The notes below the pieces were generated by a model that saw nothing but the letters and a program-made list of their open reading frames with translations, did not search any database and had not been told where the DNA came from. The translations under genes were made by a program, and so were the position numbers. 64,000 bases of DNA. It comes from Trinickia symbiotica. Lineage in GTDB: Bacteria; Pseudomonadota; Gammaproteobacteria; Burkholderiales; Burkholderiaceae. This document shows positions 16,718 to 24,383 of this stretch, one piece after another (position 1 is the first letter of the stretch; every line of letters starts with the position of its first letter). Location: NCBI RefSeq assembly GCF_002934455.1, contig NZ_PTIR01000007.1, positions 1-64,000 on the forward strand, given 5' to 3'.

Positions 16718-18112
16718 ATGAAAGCCTCAGCAACGGCGACCGACAGCCTTCAAGTGATCTTCATCGAGGACGACGAACTCGTTCGGCGCGCGAGCGTCCA
16801 GAGTCTGCAGCTTGCCGGTTTCGACGTGGCGGGCTACGCGTCCGTCGAGGCGGCTCGACCGGTGCTCGACGCGGCGGCGACGCCGCCTGGCGTGATCGTC
16901 AGCGACATCCGGCTGCCCGGGGCGAGCGGCCTCGAGCTGCTCGAATTTTGCCGCGAGCGCGTGCCCGATGTGCCGGTCATTCTCGTGACGGGACACGGCG
17001 ACATTTCGATGGCCGTTCAGGCGATGCGCGACGGCGCGTACGACTTCGTCGAAAAACCGTTTGCCTCGGAGCGGCTCATCGAGACGGTGCGCCGCGCACT
17101 CGAGCGGCGGCGCCTCGTGCTCGAAAACGTCGCGTTGCGGCGAGAGCTTGCCGAGCGCGATGCGCTCGTGCCGCGCATCATCGGCCGCAGCGCCGCGATC
17201 GAGCAGGTCCGCGGGCTCATCGCCAAAGTGGCGCCGACCGACGCATCGGTGCTCATCAACGGCGATACGGGGGCAGGGAAGGAGTTGATCGCGCGCAGCC
17301 TGCACGAGCTTTCGCCGCGCCGCGCGAAACCGTTCGTCGCCGTCAATTGCGCGGCGCTGCCCGAGCCGATGTTCGAATCGGAAATGTTCGGCTACGAGCC
17401 GGGCGCATTCACGGGTGCGGCGAAACGCCGCATCGGCAAGCTCGAGTACGCATCGGGCGGCACGCTGTTTCTCGACGAAATCGAGAGCATGCCGCTCTCG
17501 CTTCAAGTGAAGCTGCTGCGTGTGCTGCAGGACGGCGTGCTCGAACGGCTCGGCTCGAATCAGCCGATCCGCGTCGACTGCCGCGTCGTAGCCGCCGCGA
17601 AGGGCGATATGGCCGAGCATGTCGCCGCCGGCACTTTCCGGCGCGACCTGCTCTATCGGCTCAACGTGGTGACGATCGCGCTGCCGCCGATCTCGGAACG
17701 GCGAGAGGATATCGTGCCGCTCTTCGAGCATTTCGTACTCGATGCCGCCGTGCGCTATGAAAGGCCCGCGCCCGTCCTGACGGAACGCCAGCGGCAACGC
17801 CTCATGGAGCGCGACTGGCCGGGCAACGTGCGGGAGCTGCGTAATGCGGCCGAGCGATTCGTGCTCGGCATTGCCGATCCGCAAGCGCCGATCGGTGGGA
17901 GTCTCGTAGAAGAAGACGCGGGAGCGGCGCTCTCCCTGAAAGAGCGCGTCGAGCGATTCGAGCGCGCGGCGATTGCGGATGCGCTCGAGCAGACGAGCGG
18001 TGCCGTGGCGATCGCCGCGGACCGGCTGCAAATCGGCAAGGCGACGCTTTACGAGAAAATCAAGCGATACGGCTTGGCCGAGCGCAGCGACGGCGGCGGA
18101 AAGGAGACCTGA
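16718..18112 (+). CDS. dctD: C4-dicarboxylate response regulator, sigma-54 activator
   Basis: A 464-residue NtrC-family regulator. The N-terminal receiver domain has VIFIEDDE and VIVSDIRLPG (phosphoacceptor Asp). The central AAA+ domain has Walker A as GDTGAGKE, the sigma-54 contact loop as GYEPGAFTGA, and Walker B as GGTLFLDEIE. The C-terminal Fis-type helix-turn-helix ends IAADRLQIGKATLYEKIKRYGL. The intact GAFTGA loop means it can activate sigma-54 RNA polymerase. The ATG at 16718 has GGAAG upstream; the ATG at 16667 would add 17 unlikely residues. Its target is the dctA promoter. Confidence 0.93.
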   Translation: MKASATATDSLQVIFIEDDELVRRASVQSLQLAGFDVAGYASVEAARPVLDAAATPPGVIVSDIRLPGASGLELLEFCRERVPDVPVILVTGHGDISMAVQAMRDGAYDFVEKPFASERLIETVRRALERRRLVLENVALRRELAERDALVPRIIGRSAAIEQVRGLIAKVAPTDASVLINGDTGAGKELIARSLHELSPRRAKPFVAVNCAALPEPMFESEMFGYEPGAFTGAAKRRIGKLEYASGGTLFLDEIESMPLSLQVKLLRVLQDGVLERLGSNQPIRVDCRVVAAAKGDMAEHVAAGTFRRDLLYRLNVVTIALPPISERREDIVPLFEHFVLDAAVRYERPAPVLTERQRQRLMERDWPGNVRELRNAAERFVLGIADPQAPIGGSLVEEDAGAALSLKERVERFERAAIADALEQTSGAVAIAADRLQIGKATLYEKIKRYGLAERSDGGGKET

Positions 18113-18243
18113 ATAAAGCGGCTTCGATCGGCGCGGTGGCCGGCAAACGGGGGAGCGCCGGCAAGCGCGGCCGCGCAGCGAAAGCGCGAGGCGGCGCGGC
18201 GTCGCCGAATTTCCGCGGCTGGCGCGTCGCGCGCCGCGCCAGT

Positions 18244-18771
18244 TCAGGCGCCGAGCGCCTTTTGCAACAGTTTGTCAAGCTCGGCGAACTGCGGCTCGCC
18301 GACATAGCGCTTGAGGATCGTGCCGTTCTTGTCGATGACGAACGTCGTGGGCGTCAACTGCACATTGCCGAATTCCTTCGCCGCGCTGCCGTCGTCCATG
18401 GCGACTTTGAATGGCAACTGGCGCGTCTGCGCGTAGTTCGCTACGTACATCGGCGCATCGTAGTTCATCGCGACCGCGACGAACTCCAGCCCTTTATCCT
18501 TGAATCGATTGTAGGTCTCGACCATCTGCGGCATTTCGTGCATGCACGTGGTGCAGCTCGTCGCCCAGAAGTTGACGAGGTAGACCTTGCCCTTCAGATC
18601 GGCCGTCGAGACCTTCTGGCCCGACAACAACGTGAACGTGGCGTCGGGCACGTGCTGCGACGTACCGAACGTGAAATAGCCGGCCACGGCGATTGCGCAT
18701 GCGCCAAGCGCCAGCGCGAGAGAGCGGAGCGGGCTCCCGCGGCGCGCGGGAGAAGCAGGGGTCTGGCTCAT
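18244..18771 (-). CDS. TlpA/ResA-like periplasmic thiol-disulfide oxidoreductase
   Basis: A 175-residue thioredoxin-fold protein tethered by an N-terminal membrane helix at about 17-35 (LALALGACAIAVAGYF). The redox motif is SCTTC, Cys73 and Cys76, in a VNFWATSC context; the cis-Pro is in LTPTTFVID. It probably reduces disulfides of apocytochromes or copper proteins in the periplasm. It converges on dctD, leaving 131 bp with no clear terminator. Confidence 0.87.
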   Translation of the reverse strand: MSQTPASPARRGSPLRSLALALGACAIAVAGYFTFGTSQHVPDATFTLLSGQKVSTADLKGKVYLVNFWATSCTTCMHEMPQMVETYNRFKDKGLEFVAVAMNYDAPMYVANYAQTRQLPFKVAMDDGSAAKEFGNVQLTPTTFVIDKNGTILKRYVGEPQFAELDKLLQKALGA

Positions 18772-19076
18772 GGGCGACCTCGAAGGCAGACGGTGCGAAA
18801 ATAGCGCTGCAATTTTAGCGCCATTCGGGAATCGGTGGAGCGGGGGCGAGCGCTGCGCCCGGCGTGAATCATGCCGTTATGTCCGGTGCCGCGCGGATCC
18901 GCGGTCGATGCGAGGACTTTGGGTTTTTCGTCCGGTGTTCCGCGCACCGCTTCGTGGATCGGCTGTTCCGCGCGGCCGCGCCTCGCGATGGCGGATAATC
19001 GAAGTTTATCCGGCACGGCTATAGGTATCCGTCGCCGGCTCGCCCTCCGCTTCTTCTTCTTCTTCTTCTGGCTTCG
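18772..19076 (+). other. Intergenic region with trinucleotide repeat
   Basis: A 305-bp gap between the TlpA-like gene and the following lipoprotein gene, which are divergent. It holds a GATAAT hexamer at 18994-18999, a possible -10 for the lipoprotein gene, and the TTC repeat listed separately. Nothing else stands out. Confidence 0.5.
19050..19069 (+). repeat. (TTC)6 microsatellite in the leader of the lipoprotein gene
   Basis: Six TTC units run from 19051 to 19068 and end 8 bp before the first ATG of the next gene. They fall where the ribosome site would be, making a pyrimidine tract instead of a Shine-Dalgarno. Slippage would change the spacing in steps of 3. Confidence 0.8.
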
Positions 19077-19730
19077 ATGTTCCGCATGCGCTTCGCCCCC
19101 CGATCGGCGCCCCGCTCGCCGCGCCGAACGATTCAGCTCCGACTGGAATCCAACGGATCCGCCCGATCCTCGAGCGCGGCGCGCGGGCCGGGCTTGCCAT
19201 GGTGGCGTCTAGCCGCCGGCGCGGCGCTGACTGCCGCCGTGCTGGCGGGCTGCTCCCCCACATACGATTGGCGGACGATCACCGACAACTCGGACGGCTA
19301 CGCTATCGATCTTCCGGCTAAGCCGACGGAAGATGAACGCTCAGTCGATATCGCGGGCCAATCGCTGCCGATGCATATGCGAGCGGCGCACTTGAAGGGT
19401 GCCGTGTTCGCCGTGGGCACGATCGTCTTGCCGAGCGACGATCCGCAGCTGCAGCGCACGGTGCTCGACTACCTTCGCACTGGGCTTGCGCGCAATCTCG
19501 GCGCGGCGCCCAACTCGCGTGCCATTGGCGTGCCGCTGGCCGCGGGTGGGCAGGTGCCGGCGCTCGAAATCGCTTTGAGCGGCACGGCCGGCGACGAGCA
19601 TGAACACAAGATGCTGCACGCGTGGCTCGTGGCGCGCGGCAGGCACGTCTATCAGGCTGTCATTGCGGCCGACAGGGCGCCGCCGCCAGAACAGTCGGAC
19701 CAGTTTTTCGGATCGTTCAAGGTATTCTGA
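19077..19730 (+). CDS. Putative lipoprotein of unknown function
   Basis: Up to 217 residues. A lipobox (AAVLAGCS, Cys at about 60) follows a hydrophobic segment starting WWRLAAGAALTAA. The first 45 residues are Arg/Ser-rich and unlike a normal signal n-region, so the true start is probably an internal codon near 19170-19200, for example a TTG. The mature part is soluble, with a TDNSDGYAIDLPAKP start resembling small secreted proteins of Burkholderia; no function is known. It is the last gene before the island boundary. Confidence 0.7.
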   Translation: MFRMRFAPRSAPRSPRRTIQLRLESNGSARSSSAARGPGLPWWRLAAGAALTAAVLAGCSPTYDWRTITDNSDGYAIDLPAKPTEDERSVDIAGQSLPMHMRAAHLKGAVFAVGTIVLPSDDPQLQRTVLDYLRTGLARNLGAAPNSRAIGVPLAAGGQVPALEIALSGTAGDEHEHKMLHAWLVARGRHVYQAVIAADRAPPPEQSDQFFGSFKVF

Positions 19731-20015
19731 GCGGCGGTTCGCGCGGCTCGCGCGAAGCATGCGGGCCATGCTCAGCGGTGGAGGGCGAACGGCGAAGACA
19801 GTTTGCCAATTCAAAGTTCCTTCGTAACAAGGAACGCTAACGCGGCGATTCTTTGGCGCTTTTCATGCCTATCCACAGATGATGTGGATAACTTTGTTGA
19901 AAAGATCGGGGATCTTCTCAGATGGTGGCCCCCAACCTGGCTAGCGCTCCATCGGCGGTTTCGCTGTCGGCATGGAAATATCTCTAAATTCAGTGGCTTG
20001 CTGTGTCTTTCTAAG
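19731..20015. other. Low-GC intergenic stretch left of the island repeat
   Basis: No convincing gene. By eye it is richer in A and T than the backbone and holds three small inverted repeats: GTTCCTT/AAGGAAC (19816-19835), TATCCACA/TGTGGATA (19870-19890, DnaA-box-like) and AAGATC/GATCTT (19902-19916). It may be the old comM downstream region or part of the inserted DNA. Confidence 0.5.
19870..19891. repeat. Palindromic pair of DnaA-box-like sequences
   Basis: TATCCACA and TGTGGATAA face each other across 5 bp. The right one matches the DnaA box TTATCCACA on the minus strand exactly. A further TTATGCACA-type match lies inside each copy of the 161-bp repeat (20059-20067 and 24266-24274). Binding by DnaA is an inference. 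Confidence 0.45.
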
Positions 20016-20176
20016 GCGACGTCTTCAAACGACTGTCCGGTATTCGTAAGCGCGGAGCTGTGCATAAGTCTTCCCGCGCGCTTTTTAATCAAGGCGTGCC
20101 AAACACCCTCCGGTACTGGATCGCCTCGGCGACGTGTGCCGCGTTCGGCGCTACGTCGCCGGCCAGATCCGCGATC
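20016..20176. repeat. Left copy of a 161-bp direct repeat (comM 3'-end duplicate)
   Basis: 159 of 161 bases match 24223-24383; the two differences are at 20047 and 20152. The copies are offset by 4207 bp. It contains 73 bp from downstream of comM plus the last 88 bp of the comM coding region, including its stop. Outside these limits the two flanks diverge at once. This is the left boundary of a probable genomic island. Confidence 0.9.
20089..20176 (-). pseudogene. comM 3'-end remnant
   Basis: These 88 bp encode the last 28 or so residues of ComM in frame on the minus strand, ending with the same stop. One base change turns a Glu codon into Val relative to the intact gene at 24296. The rest of comM is missing here, so it is a duplicated tail and not a gene. 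Confidence 0.88.
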
Positions 20177-21840
20177 TAAATCTCAGCGCGCCTCAGCAGA
20201 TAATCGAGACCGCCGACTCGGTACCACCTGTATCCGTAAGGCTCGAGCACGACCGTATGCCGGCCGTCACCGCCAGCCTGACTGTGGTCGTCCGACAAAA
20301 CGTTGATCAGCCGCTCGTCGCCCGGCCCATTGCAGCCGGAGTGGAATTTGACTGTGCACGTCTTGGCGCCAAAGTTATGCACGCACAGAACCGAGCTGTT
20401 ACGCCAGTCGTAACGCAGTGCAAGCACATCGTTTCGCGATGTGCGCAGCGCTTCGAAATCGCCCCAACTGATTTCCGGCATTTCGCGCCGCATGCGGATG
20501 ACCCGTTCCGTCCAGTTGAGAAACGAATCCGGATCGCGCCGCTGGTTAGCCACGTTGACGCGCTGGAAACCATAGGCACCGCCGGAGATCGCGGGGACGG
20601 GCGGCTTAGGATGTTTGGTGAACCCGCCGTGGGGCTCCGCCGACCACTGCATCGGCGTGCGCGTGCTTTCGCGCTCGGGGCGGCGAAGATCATCGCCCAT
20701 GCCGATCTCATCGCCGTAACGGATGACGGGCGTGCCCGGCAAGGTCAGCATTAGGCTGTAGGCGAGTTCGAGCCGGCGCCTGTCGCCCGACAGCATCGGC
20801 GCGAGTCTGCGGCGAATGCCGCGCCCGTATAGCTGCATGTCCGGCTCCGGGGCGAACGCGGCGAATACTGCCTCGCGCGCTTCGGGTGTCAGGCGGCCTA
20901 GATCGAGCTCGTCGTGATTGCGCAGAAACACGCCCCATTGGGCCGTTGCCGGCCTTGGCTTCGTCGCCAGCAGCGCTTTCTTCAGCGGCTTGGTGTCGCC
21001 CGTTGCTAGTGTGTAAAACGTATTCTGATTGAGCTGGAAGTTGAACATCATCGGCAACCGCTCGCCTGCGTCGCCGAAGTATTCGAAGTCTGTATCGGGG
21101 AGCACATTCGCTTCCCCGAGGACGATCACATTGCCCTCGCGCCATTGCAAAAACTCGCGAAACGCGCGCAGCATCGTGTACTGCTCGACATGCCCGCGCA
21201 CCTTCGCACCCTTCGCCGCAATCACGAAAGGCACTGCATCCATGCGGAACCCCGATACGCCCAGCTGGATCCAGAAGCCCATGATCTTCAGCAACTCGGC
21301 ATGAACGTAGGGATTGGCCGTATCCAAGTCCGGTTGGAACTCGTAGAAGCGATGGAAGTACCAGCGCCTTGCGTGCTTGTCGAAAGTCCAGGTCGACTTC
21401 TGCACACCCGGAAACACCACGCCGTCATCCACTTTTGACGGCTTCCTGTCAGACCAGACGTACCAGTCGCGGTATTTCGAACCGGGATCGCTACGTGCTG
21501 ACTTGAACCATGGATGCTCGTCGGAAGTGTGATTCACCACAAGATCGATGATCACGCGCAAGCCGCGCTCGCCGCACGCGTGCGTGAATTCCGCGAAGTC
21601 GCCGAGCGTGCCGTATTTCGGATCGACGTTGTAATAGTCCGAAATGTCGTAGCCGTTATCGCGCCCGGGCGATGGCTGGAAGGGCATCAGCCAGATCGTC
21701 GTCACGCCCAGGCCCTGCAGGTAGTCGAGCCGGCGCATTAGCCCCTGGAAATCGCCGACGCCGTCGCCGTTGGCGTCCAGGAACGTACCTACCGAAAGGC
21801 AATAGATGATGGCGTTCTTGTACCAAAGGTCATTGAGCAT
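20176..21840 (-). CDS. GH13 alpha-amylase-family protein, trehalose-synthase-like
   Basis: A 554-residue GH13 enzyme. Catalytic residues are in place: nucleophile Asp201 (GFRMDAVPF), acid Glu243 (VLGEANV) and stabiliser Asp310 (FLRNHDE). The N-terminal YDISDYYNVDPKYG and VVNHTSDEHPW blocks match the trehalose synthase/maltose glucosyltransferase subgroup, so isomerising maltose to trehalose is plausible; hydrolysis cannot be excluded. The usual C-terminal maltokinase fusion is absent. The ATG at 21840 was preferred over a TTG 9 bp upstream. The last base of its TAG stop is the first base of the repeat. It diverges from the next gene with 35 bp between start codons. Confidence 0.85.
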   Translation of the reverse strand: MLNDLWYKNAIIYCLSVGTFLDANGDGVGDFQGLMRRLDYLQGLGVTTIWLMPFQPSPGRDNGYDISDYYNVDPKYGTLGDFAEFTHACGERGLRVIIDLVVNHTSDEHPWFKSARSDPGSKYRDWYVWSDRKPSKVDDGVVFPGVQKSTWTFDKHARRWYFHRFYEFQPDLDTANPYVHAELLKIMGFWIQLGVSGFRMDAVPFVIAAKGAKVRGHVEQYTMLRAFREFLQWREGNVIVLGEANVLPDTDFEYFGDAGERLPMMFNFQLNQNTFYTLATGDTKPLKKALLATKPRPATAQWGVFLRNHDELDLGRLTPEAREAVFAAFAPEPDMQLYGRGIRRRLAPMLSGDRRRLELAYSLMLTLPGTPVIRYGDEIGMGDDLRRPERESTRTPMQWSAEPHGGFTKHPKPPVPAISGGAYGFQRVNVANQRRDPDSFLNWTERVIRMRREMPEISWGDFEALRTSRNDVLALRYDWRNSSVLCVHNFGAKTCTVKFHSGCNGPGDERLINVLSDDHSQAGGDGRHTVVLEPYGYRWYRVGGLDYLLRRAEI

Positions 21841-21875
21841 GGGTGCCAAACGATCAAGCGCGGAGAGGAATAACG

Positions 21876-23450
21876 ATGTCTGAGCGAGCTTGGTGGAAAA
21901 GTGCCGTCATCTATGAGATTTATCCTCGCTCGTTTCAGGATAGCAACGGCGACGGCGTCGGCGACCTGACGGGGATCCTCGCACGCCTGGAATATGTCGC
22001 CGCCCTGGGCGTCACTGCGGTCTGGATTGCACCCATCTATCCATCGCCGATGGCCGACTTTGGTTACGACGTCGCGAATTACTGTGACATTGATCCGGTG
22101 TTCGGCACGCTTGCCGAGTTCGAGCAATTGGTGGGCCACGCCCACCGGCTCGGGCTCAAGGTGCTGCTGGACTTTGTGCCGAATCACACATCGGATCGGC
22201 ATCCTTGGTTCGAGGAAAGCCGGTCGTCGCGTGACAATCCGAAGCGCGACTGGTACCTGTGGCGCGATCCGGCGCCCGATGGCGGGCCGCCAAACAACTG
22301 GCTGAGCAGGATGGGGGGCTCAGCGTGGGAGCGGGACAAGCTCACGGGGCAGTACTACTACCATGCGTTTTTACGGGAACAACCGGACCTGAACTGGCGC
22401 AATCAGGAAGTGCGCCGCGCAATGGATGACGTGCTGCGTTTCTGGCTTGATCGCGGTGTCGACGGTTTTCGCGTGGATGTGCTCTGGTTGCTGATCAAAG
22501 ACGCGCAGTTTCGCGACAATCCGCCGAACCCAGCCTATCGGCCCGGGGAGCCGCAGCATCACCGGCAATTGCAGACTTACACCGAGGATCAGCCGGAAGT
22601 GCATGACATCGTACGCTCGATGCGCGCCACGCTTAGCGAGTATGGCGAGCGCGTGCTGATCGGCGAAATCTACCTGCCCGTCCCGCAACTCGTGAAGTAC
22701 TACGGCACCAACGGCGATGGCGCGGACATGCCGTTCAATTTTCAGCTGCTCAATACGCCGTGGAAGGCGAGCGAGATCGCTCGCGTGATCAAGGATTACG
22801 ATCGCGCCTTACCGGAGTACGCGTGGCCCAACTGGGTACTGGGAAATCACGACAATCGGCGCGTCGCTTCGCGCGTCGGCACGGTGCAGGCGCGAGTGGC
22901 CGCGGTTCTGCTGCTGACATTGCGCGGTACGCCGACGCTGTATTACGGGGATGAAATCGGCATGACAGACGGGGATATCGCGTCCGATGAGATTCGGGAC
23001 CCGGCGGAGCTTCGACAACCCGGCCTCGGCCAGGGGCGTGATCCGGAACGCACTCCGATGCGATGGGACAGCTCATTGCCCAATGGCGGTTTTACCACTG
23101 GCCGGCCCTGGTTACCTATTGGCACGACCACGAGCGTGAGGGAACAGGAGCGTGACGCATCCAGCATGCTGTCGCTCTATCGTCGGCTGTTGGCGTTGCG
23201 GCGCGGCAATGCCGCGCTCTTGGCGGGCACGATCGAGAACGTCGCGGCGCACGGCGATGTGCTGACGTATGAACGGTGCTACCGCGATCAACGGCTTTTC
23301 ATCGCGCTGAACATGGGTAGCGAAAATGCCGCCGTGCTTTCGCCAGCAGGCGTGGTCTTGCTATCGACGTTTGCGGATCGCGACGGTCAAACATTGGAAG
23401 CAGGCGTCATTCGCATTTCGGCAGGCGAGGCGCTTGTCGTGGCGGCGTAG
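21876..23450 (+). CDS. GH13 alpha-glucosidase (oligo-1,6-glucosidase-like)
   Basis: A 524-residue cytoplasmic GH13 glucosidase with no signal peptide. Catalytic residues are Asp201 (GFRVDVLW), Glu264 (LIGEIYL) and Asp326 (GNHDNRR). The domain-B signature (YYHAFLREQPDLNW) and the TPMRWD segment fit alpha-glucosidases that cleave maltose, isomaltose or trehalulose-type sugars. AGAGGAA precedes the ATG at 21876. With the divergent trehalose-synthase-like gene it forms a small alpha-glucoside module inside the island. The flavoprotein gene follows after 13 bp. Confidence 0.88.
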   Translation: MSERAWWKSAVIYEIYPRSFQDSNGDGVGDLTGILARLEYVAALGVTAVWIAPIYPSPMADFGYDVANYCDIDPVFGTLAEFEQLVGHAHRLGLKVLLDFVPNHTSDRHPWFEESRSSRDNPKRDWYLWRDPAPDGGPPNNWLSRMGGSAWERDKLTGQYYYHAFLREQPDLNWRNQEVRRAMDDVLRFWLDRGVDGFRVDVLWLLIKDAQFRDNPPNPAYRPGEPQHHRQLQTYTEDQPEVHDIVRSMRATLSEYGERVLIGEIYLPVPQLVKYYGTNGDGADMPFNFQLLNTPWKASEIARVIKDYDRALPEYAWPNWVLGNHDNRRVASRVGTVQARVAAVLLLTLRGTPTLYYGDEIGMTDGDIASDEIRDPAELRQPGLGQGRDPERTPMRWDSSLPNGGFTTGRPWLPIGTTTSVREQERDASSMLSLYRRLLALRRGNAALLAGTIENVAAHGDVLTYERCYRDQRLFIALNMGSENAAVLSPAGVVLLSTFADRDGQTLEAGVIRISAGEALVVAA

Positions 23451-23463
23451 AGGAGCGGGCCCG

Positions 23464-24042
23464 ATGAACCTCGAGCAGGTCTATGCCCGAATTTGGGATT
23501 GCTTGGCTGCTGCTGTGCGGGAAGAAAAGCTGCCGTTCAAGGTGATGCAGGCGGCGACGATCGGCCTTGACGGTTCCCCGAACGTGCGCACGGTCCTGCT
23601 TCGGGGCGTGAGCGAGCGAGAGAACCTGCTCACTTTTCATACCGACGTGCGTTCGCCGAAGATCGCCGAACTGAGCCATGATCCGCGCATCGCCCTCGTC
23701 GGCGTCGATTCCGTTCGTAACGTGCAAATCCGTGTGTTCGGGGAAACTCGAATCCTTCGGGATGGGAAAGCACGACTTGATGCATGGCGCTGCAGTCCCG
23801 ACCACGACCTGATCGTTTATCGCACGCGCCTTGCGCCGGGAACACCGATGAGCCACGCGGGCGATGAATTTGACGAAACGCGGGACGTTTTGGATCCGGC
23901 CGAAGGTCTCAAGCATTTCTGCGTCGTCGAGGTTCGCCCCGCGCGCTTGGATTGGCTAGATCTTTCTACCTGGGATCGGCCGCAACGGGCGCGCTATGTA
24001 CGTCAAGGCGATCTTTGGATCCACAGCTGGATTGCGCCGTGA
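23464..24042 (+). CDS. Pyridoxamine 5'-phosphate oxidase-like FMN-binding protein
   Basis: A 192-residue split-barrel protein resembling the Alr4036-type PNPOx family. It has the FKVMQAATIGLDGSPNVRTVLLRG strand block (residues about 22-45), then FHTDVRSPKIAEL, as in PdxH. It likely binds FMN. The true substrate is unknown and need not be pyridoxamine phosphate. The ATG at 23464 follows the glucosidase stop by 13 bp, so the two are probably one transcript. It is the last gene before the right-hand repeat. Confidence 0.8.
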   Translation: MNLEQVYARIWDCLAAAVREEKLPFKVMQAATIGLDGSPNVRTVLLRGVSERENLLTFHTDVRSPKIAELSHDPRIALVGVDSVRNVQIRVFGETRILRDGKARLDAWRCSPDHDLIVYRTRLAPGTPMSHAGDEFDETRDVLDPAEGLKHFCVVEVRPARLDWLDLSTWDRPQRARYVRQGDLWIHSWIAP

Positions 24043-24222
24043 TCACTCATGGGCCAACCAGCGCGGCAACCGCTGCCGCATGGCTGATGCTGTCAAGCGC
24101 ATTTGGAATCCGAGCCACTTTGCGCGCAACATCGCCGCCGGATGTCATTTGCAGACCTTATGTGCGTGCGTCGAGCAATGTACGAGTTATCACAGACGTC
24201 CCCGGGCAGCATGACGGATAAC
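24043..24222. other. Non-coding right end of the island
   Basis: 180 bp between the flavoprotein stop and the right repeat. No integrase, insertion sequence or terminator is visible. An ACAGACGTCCCCGGGCAGC stretch just before the repeat has no counterpart at the left end. Confidence 0.5.
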
Positions 24223-24383
24223 GCGACGTCTTCAAACGACTGTCCGGTATTCGCAAGCGCGGAGCTGTGCATAAGTCTTCCCGCGCGCTTTTTAATCAAG
24301 GCGTGCCAAACACCCTCCGGTACTGGATCGCCTCGGCGACGTGTGCCGCGTTCGGCGCTTCGTCGCCGGCCAGATCCGCGATC
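24223..24383. repeat. Right copy of the 161-bp direct repeat
   Basis: This copy overlaps the 3' end of the intact comM (88 bp) plus 73 bp downstream of its stop. It is the mate of 20016-20176, and the two enclose the glycosidase module. Confidence 0.9.

Noticed and set aside
19860-20070. Chromosomal replication origin, suggested by DnaA-box-like sequences
   Set aside because: No dnaA, dnaN, parAB or gidA nearby, too few boxes, and no long AT-rich unwinding stretch.
20177-24222. Insertion sequence or transposon
   Set aside because: No transposase, no terminal inverted repeats at the junctions, and the flanking direct repeats are far longer than target-site duplications.
19811-24299. Two minus-strand small frames sharing about 27 N-terminal residues (ending at 20092 and 24299)
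   Set aside because: They look like a paralogous pair with variable tails, but the shared part is just the 161-bp repeat translated, starting at a TTG over the comM stop. No ribosome site precedes them.
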